Shown: positions 60,705 through 64,000 of the stretch, piece by piece
Layout: each line of letters starts with the position of its first letter
How positions within the stretch are numbered: position 1 is the first letter of the stretch
Source: VFMC01 sp044238435
Lineage (GTDB): Bacteria > Actinomycetota > Acidimicrobiia > Acidimicrobiales > Ilumatobacteraceae
DNA: 64,000 nt
Direction of reading: 5' to 3'
Assembly (NCBI GenBank): GCA_044238435.1
Contig: JBIIDH010000003.1
Location: forward strand, 19,090-83,089
Translations under genes and position numbers: made by a program
Notes under the pieces: model-generated
The model's database searches: none
The model's input: the letters and a program-made list of their open reading frames with translations, nothing else
Told to the model about the DNA's origin: nothing

Positions 60705-61790
60705 TCAGCGCGGAACTGCCACCTCGGCGATGGTGCGCAGGAAGCGGTCGTTCTCGTCGCTGCTGCCGATGGTGATGCGGATGCCCTCGTTGCTGAACGG
60801 GCGGGTCACCACGCCGCGCTTCTCCATCTCCAGGTACACCGTGTCGGTGTCGGCCCCCAGGGGCAGATAGACGAAGTTCGCCTGCGCATCGGGCATCGTC
60901 CACCCGGCGGCCTGCAGCGTCGCGACCACACGCCGCCGCTCGCCGAGGATGCGGCCCACCCGCTCGTCGATCTGGTCCATGTTGTCGATCGCGGCGATGG
61001 CCGCTGCCTGCGCCAGACCGTTCACCGCGAACGGGAACAGGGTCTTGTCGATCGAGGCGATCACGTCGGGGTGGCCGATCGCGTAGCCGACGCGGAGGCC
61101 GGCGAGCCCATGCGCCTTCGAGAACGTACGGGTGACCACCACGTTCGGATGGTGCGGCACCAGTTCGGTCACCGGGTCGCCGAACGAGGGGTCGATGAAC
61201 TCGCGGTACGCCTCGTCGATGACCACCACGGTGCTCGGGCTGATGCCGGCAAGCAACTGCTGCAAGTCGGCCACCCGCAGCGCCGTGCCGGTGGGGTTGT
61301 TCGGCGTGGCGAGCAACACCATCCGCGTCGTGGGCGTGATGGCCTGCGCCAGCGCATCGAGGTCGAAGGCGTGATGGGCGTCGAGCGGTGTGGTGACCTC
61401 TCTGCCACCCATCAACTTCGTGTACACCGGGTACACCTCGAACGAGCGCCACGGGTACACCACCTCGTCGCCTGCGTCGACGAAGGTGAGGAACAACTGC
61501 TGCAGCAGGCCCACCGAGCCGGCGCCCACGGTCACGCCCGACACGTCCACCCCGAGCCACGAGGCCAGGCGCTCGCGAAGCGCCGTGGCGCGATGGTCTG
61601 CGTACCGGTGCGCTCCCCTGGCCGTGTTCGTGACGGCTTCGACGATCGCATCGAGCGGCGGCTCGGGGTTCTCGTTCGAGGCGAGCTTGATGGCATTCGT
61701 GATGCCGTGCTCCTTCTCGGCCTGTGCCGCCCCCTTACCGGGGCGGTACGCAGGAAGGCTCTGGACGGCAGGGCGCGCTTGGGGGATCAC
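60705..61790 (-). CDS. hisC: Histidinol-phosphate / aromatic aminotransferase
   Basis: Protein of 361 aa; GTG 61790 lies one base after the aldehyde-dehydrogenase stop. PLP fold type I: IKLASNENPEPPLDAIVEAV at the start, VTVGAGSVGLLQQLF, LLATPNNPTGTALRV, VVVIDEAYREFID (PLP-binding Asp/Tyr) and RTFSKAHGLAGLRVGYAIG with the Schiff-base Lys. HisC-type enzymes transaminate imidazole-acetol phosphate; some act on phenylalanine or tyrosine. It is not among other his genes, so the aromatic-aminotransferase role is possible. Confidence 0.88.
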   Translation of the reverse strand: MIPQARPAVQSLPAYRPGKGAAQAEKEHGITNAIKLASNENPEPPLDAIVEAVTNTARGAHRYADHRATALRERLASWLGVDVSGVTVGAGSVGLLQQLFLTFVDAGDEVVYPWRSFEVYPVYTKLMGGREVTTPLDAHHAFDLDALAQAITPTTRMVLLATPNNPTGTALRVADLQQLLAGISPSTVVVIDEAYREFIDPSFGDPVTELVPHHPNVVVTRTFSKAHGLAGLRVGYAIGHPDVIASIDKTLFPFAVNGLAQAAAIAAIDNMDQIDERVGRILGERRRVVATLQAAGWTMPDAQANFVYLPLGADTDTVYLEMEKRGVVTRPFSNEGIRITIGSSDENDRFLRTIAEVAVPR

Positions 61791-61791
61791 G

Positions 61792-63168
61792 TCACGAACG
61801 CGGCCCGACGCGGATGAGCTTCTTGTTGACGAACTCGTCGGCGCCCCAGCGGCCGAGTTCGCGACCCGAACCCGAGCGCTTGATGCCACCGAAGGGCAGT
61901 TCGGGGCTGTCGGCACCGACGATGTTCACGTACACCATGCCGGCCTGGATGGCGTCGGCCACCCGCTCCGCCTGGTCGGCGTCGGTGGTGAACAGATACG
62001 AACCCAGCCCGAACGGCGTGTCGTTGGCCAGGTCGATGGCTTCCTCCTCGCTGCTCACCTTGAAGATCATCGCCACCGGCCCGAACAACTCCTCGTGGAA
62101 CGCGGGGTTGTCGCGGGTGACGCCGGTGAGCACACCGGGCGGGAAGAAGTTGCCCGAGCGCTCGCCCGCCGACACCAGGTTGGCGCCGGCGGCGACGGCT
62201 TCGTCGACCTGCGCGGCCAGGCGCTGCGCAGCGCCGCTCGACGAGAGCGGTCCGATGACGATGTCGTCGGCGGTGGGCGGACCCTGCGGGGTGGACAGCA
62301 GCCGGGCGGTGAACTTCTCGACGAACTCGTCGTAGAGCGTGTCCATCACGATGAACCGCTTGGCGGCGTTGCAGGCCTGGCCGCAGTTGTCGACGCGGGC
62401 GAAGGCGGCCTTCTCGACCGTGGCATCGAGATCGTCGGTGGAGAGCAGGATGAACGGGTCCGACCCGCCCAGCTCGAGCACGACCTTCTTCAGATGCCGG
62501 CCGGCGATCTCGGCGACTGCAGCACCGGCTCGCTCGGAACCGGTGAGCGAGACACCCTGCACGATCGGGTTGGCGATGATGTCGGCCACCTGCTCGTTGC
62601 TGGCGTAGATGTTGGTGTATGCCCCGGCCGGGAAGCCGGCGTCGAGGTAGATCTGTTCGATCGCTGCTGCCGATTCGGGGCACTGCGGGGCGTGCTTCAG
62701 CAGCACCGGGTTGCCGATGATGAGATTGGGGCCGGCGAACCGGGCGACCTGGTAGTACGGAAAGTTCCACGGCATGATGCCCAGCAGCACGCCGAGCGAA
62801 CTCTTGCGCACGATGGCCGAACCCTCGCCACCCATCAGGGTGATCGGTTCGTCGGCGAGGAACTCGACGGCGTTGTCGGCGTAGAACTGATAGATCGCGG
62901 CGCTGAAGTTGATCTCGCCCAGGGCGTCGCCGATGGGCTTGCCCATCTCGCGGGCGATGATGGCGGCAAGCGCATCTTGGCGCTCGACATGCAGTTCGCC
63001 GACGCGTGCGATGAGCGCTGCGCGCTCGGCCACGGATGTGGTGCGCGACCAGGTGCGGTGTGCCTGGTTCGCCTGCTCGATGGCCGCTACCAACGCGGCG
63101 TCGGTGATGGTGGGATAGGTCTGGATGGTTGCCCCGGTCGACGGGTCCACCACTGCGTAACTGGTCAC
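61792..63168 (-). CDS. NAD(P)-dependent succinate-semialdehyde dehydrogenase-like aldehyde dehydrogenase
   Basis: Protein of 458 aa from GTG 63168; longer frames upstream are not conserved. Active-site motifs are GIMPWNFPYYQVARF (oxyanion-side Asn), LELGGSDPFILL with catalytic Glu, and DNCGQACNAAKRF with catalytic Cys; PFGGIKRSGSGRELG is the C-terminal signature. The set matches succinate-semialdehyde dehydrogenases of the GabD/Sad group. It overlaps closely with hisC downstream, so the pair is probably co-transcribed. Confidence 0.9.
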   Translation of the reverse strand: MTSYAVVDPSTGATIQTYPTITDAALVAAIEQANQAHRTWSRTTSVAERAALIARVGELHVERQDALAAIIAREMGKPIGDALGEINFSAAIYQFYADNAVEFLADEPITLMGGEGSAIVRKSSLGVLLGIMPWNFPYYQVARFAGPNLIIGNPVLLKHAPQCPESAAAIEQIYLDAGFPAGAYTNIYASNEQVADIIANPIVQGVSLTGSERAGAAVAEIAGRHLKKVVLELGGSDPFILLSTDDLDATVEKAAFARVDNCGQACNAAKRFIVMDTLYDEFVEKFTARLLSTPQGPPTADDIVIGPLSSSGAAQRLAAQVDEAVAAGANLVSAGERSGNFFPPGVLTGVTRDNPAFHEELFGPVAMIFKVSSEEEAIDLANDTPFGLGSYLFTTDADQAERVADAIQAGMVYVNIVGADSPELPFGGIKRSGSGRELGRWGADEFVNKKLIRVGPRS

Positions 63169-63328
63169 GACTGATCTCGCCCTTCTTCGATGGTCGACGT
63201 CCACACACGACGCCGTTGACTCACACCGTACCTGTCGCCAGATGGGTGGTCCGCAATGACGCCGGCATTGAACGGGCGTAGCACGTGCCCTCACGAGCAG
63301 ATCGGCTCGACGGAGTAGGTTCGCCGCG
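63169..63328. other. Intergenic region between aldehyde dehydrogenase and GH1 genes
   Basis: Divergent promoters for both genes must lie here. TTGACT (63219-63224) could be a -35 box for the rightward gene. No palindrome, terminator or RNA element was recognised. Confidence 0.35.
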
Positions 63329-64000
63329 GTGAGGTGGCCGACCGGGTTCATGTGGGGGACCGGGGCGTCCTCGACGCAGACCGAAGGCGCAGCGCCTGCC
63401 GGCGACTGGTACGAGTGGGAGCGCATGGGTCGCGCTCCGCTGTCCGGCGACGGAAACGGTTTCGCCGAACGCTACGCGGGCGACTTCGCACTGCTCGCGA
63501 CACTGGGGCTGCGGCACCATCGGTTGTCGATCGAGTGGGCGCGGATCGAACCCCTCGAAGGAGCGCGCGACCACCACGAGATCGAGCGCTACCGGCAGAT
63601 CCTCACGGCGGCGCGCGCCGCCGGGCTGGAGCCGTGGGTGTGCCTGCATCACTTCAGCCTTCCGGTCTGGTTCGCCCGTGCCGGCGGCTTCCTCGTCGAG
63701 GCGAACCGGACCGGCGCCTGGCGCCGGCACGTGGATTTCATGGCCCAGACGTTCGGTGACCTGGTCGCCGGATGGCAGCCGGTGAACGAGACGAATTACT
63801 ACGCGTTGGCGGCCTATCGCGGGCATGGCTGGCCGCCGGGGCACGACAACCTCGCCGAGAGTGCCCTCGTCGGCGAAGCGATGCAGTTGGCGACAGCCGA
63901 GGCAGCGGTGCGTCTCAAGCAGACCGGGGCACCGGTCGCGTCGATCTTCGGCCTGTCGACCATGGTCGCGCTCGACGACGACCCTGTGACCCGAGCGGTG
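63329..64000 (+). CDS. Glycoside hydrolase family 1 beta-glucosidase, N-terminal part (partial)
   Basis: The gene starts GTG 63329 and runs off the right edge; 224 codons are present. GH1 features: FMWGTGASSTQTEG at the N-terminus with the Gln of the sugar-binding site, RLSIEWARIEP, LHHFSLPVWFARAGGF with the His pair, and WQPVNETNYY whose Glu154 is the acid/base catalyst. The nucleophile Glu lies beyond the edge. The enzyme hydrolyses beta-glucosides or galactosides. Confidence 0.9.
   Translation, partial: MRWPTGFMWGTGASSTQTEGAAPAGDWYEWERMGRAPLSGDGNGFAERYAGDFALLATLGLRHHRLSIEWARIEPLEGARDHHEIERYRQILTAARAAGLEPWVCLHHFSLPVWFARAGGFLVEANRTGAWRRHVDFMAQTFGDLVAGWQPVNETNYYALAAYRGHGWPPGHDNLAESALVGEAMQLATAEAAVRLKQTGAPVASIFGLSTMVALDDDPVTRAV

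Overview
The window is GC-rich, gene-dense DNA (roughly 70 percent GC) with many GTG starts and ATGA, GTGA or TGATG stop/start overlaps. It looks like an actinobacterium, plausibly of the class Acidimicrobiia. Supporting content is a mycothiol-dependent-nitroreductase-type thioredoxin-fold protein, a DUF222/HNH (13E12-type) protein, and several oxygenase clusters. No IS element, prophage, CRISPR array, tRNA or rRNA gene was seen. The class assignment is an inference from gene content.

The most unusual feature is two genes that make sense only if an in-frame UGA is read as selenocysteine. The first (1033-2790, minus) is a UGSC-family (seleno)protein: the UGA at 2464-2466 is the U of the family's U-G-S-C motif. 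The second (46890-47387, plus) is a DUF411-type lipoprotein whose CGCC metal/redox motif reads U-G-C-C. Each UGA is followed after 17 or 20 nt by a hairpin whose loop begins CGUG with G at loop position 2, as expected of a bacterial SECIS. Automatic gene calling would truncate or split both. The selABCD machinery is not in the window and must exist elsewhere if this reading is right.

Layout. 1-1002: end of a peptide-type ABC permease pair. 1033-5279: selenoprotein, exonuclease III, Rieske oxygenase. 5269-10957 (minus): TrpB2-type tryptophan synthase, DUF222/HNH protein with a 5' frameshift, a VOC plus carboxymuconolactone-decarboxylase-like pair, an EamA transporter and an Rv2466c-like protein. 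11032-14359: ferric-iron ABC transporter with a palindrome at its start. 14411-17270: cysH-cysD-cysN sulfate assimilation, then an Rrf2 regulator whose promoter shares a motif with cysH. 18154-25683: Old Yellow Enzyme homologue, GDT1-type transporter, FtsH-like protease, ACR3 arsenite exporter, HpcH/HpaI aldolase plus flavin monooxygenase, crotonase. 25861-27788: glycosyltransferase and methyltransferase. 27790-30439: FMN riboswitch, a 13-codon leader ORF, ribE-ribBA-ribH.

32773-40227 is a putative aromatic or terpenoid catabolic regulon: MhpA-like monooxygenase, TetR regulator, P450, extradiol-dioxygenase-like VOC protein, CMD-like protein, FAH-family hydrolase and a PEP-utilising swivelling-domain protein without an ATP-grasp part. 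Three of its promoters carry one shared sequence, probably the TetR operator.

40340-49959 holds a GGDEF-EAL protein, a methyltransferase, an acyltransferase, an XRE-cupin regulator divergent from an amidohydrolase, the DUF411 selenoprotein, an MFS transporter, a DMSP-lyase-like cupin and a VOC protein. 49956-56097 is a nucleoside hydrolase and an overlapping ABC transporter/two-component operon. 56219-64000 holds LysR, a darcynin homologue, a siderophore-interacting-like protein, a PhyH dioxygenase, a VapBC-type module, a decayed DUF1905/OmdA gene, hisC and an aldehyde dehydrogenase, and the 5' part of a GH1 glucosidase.
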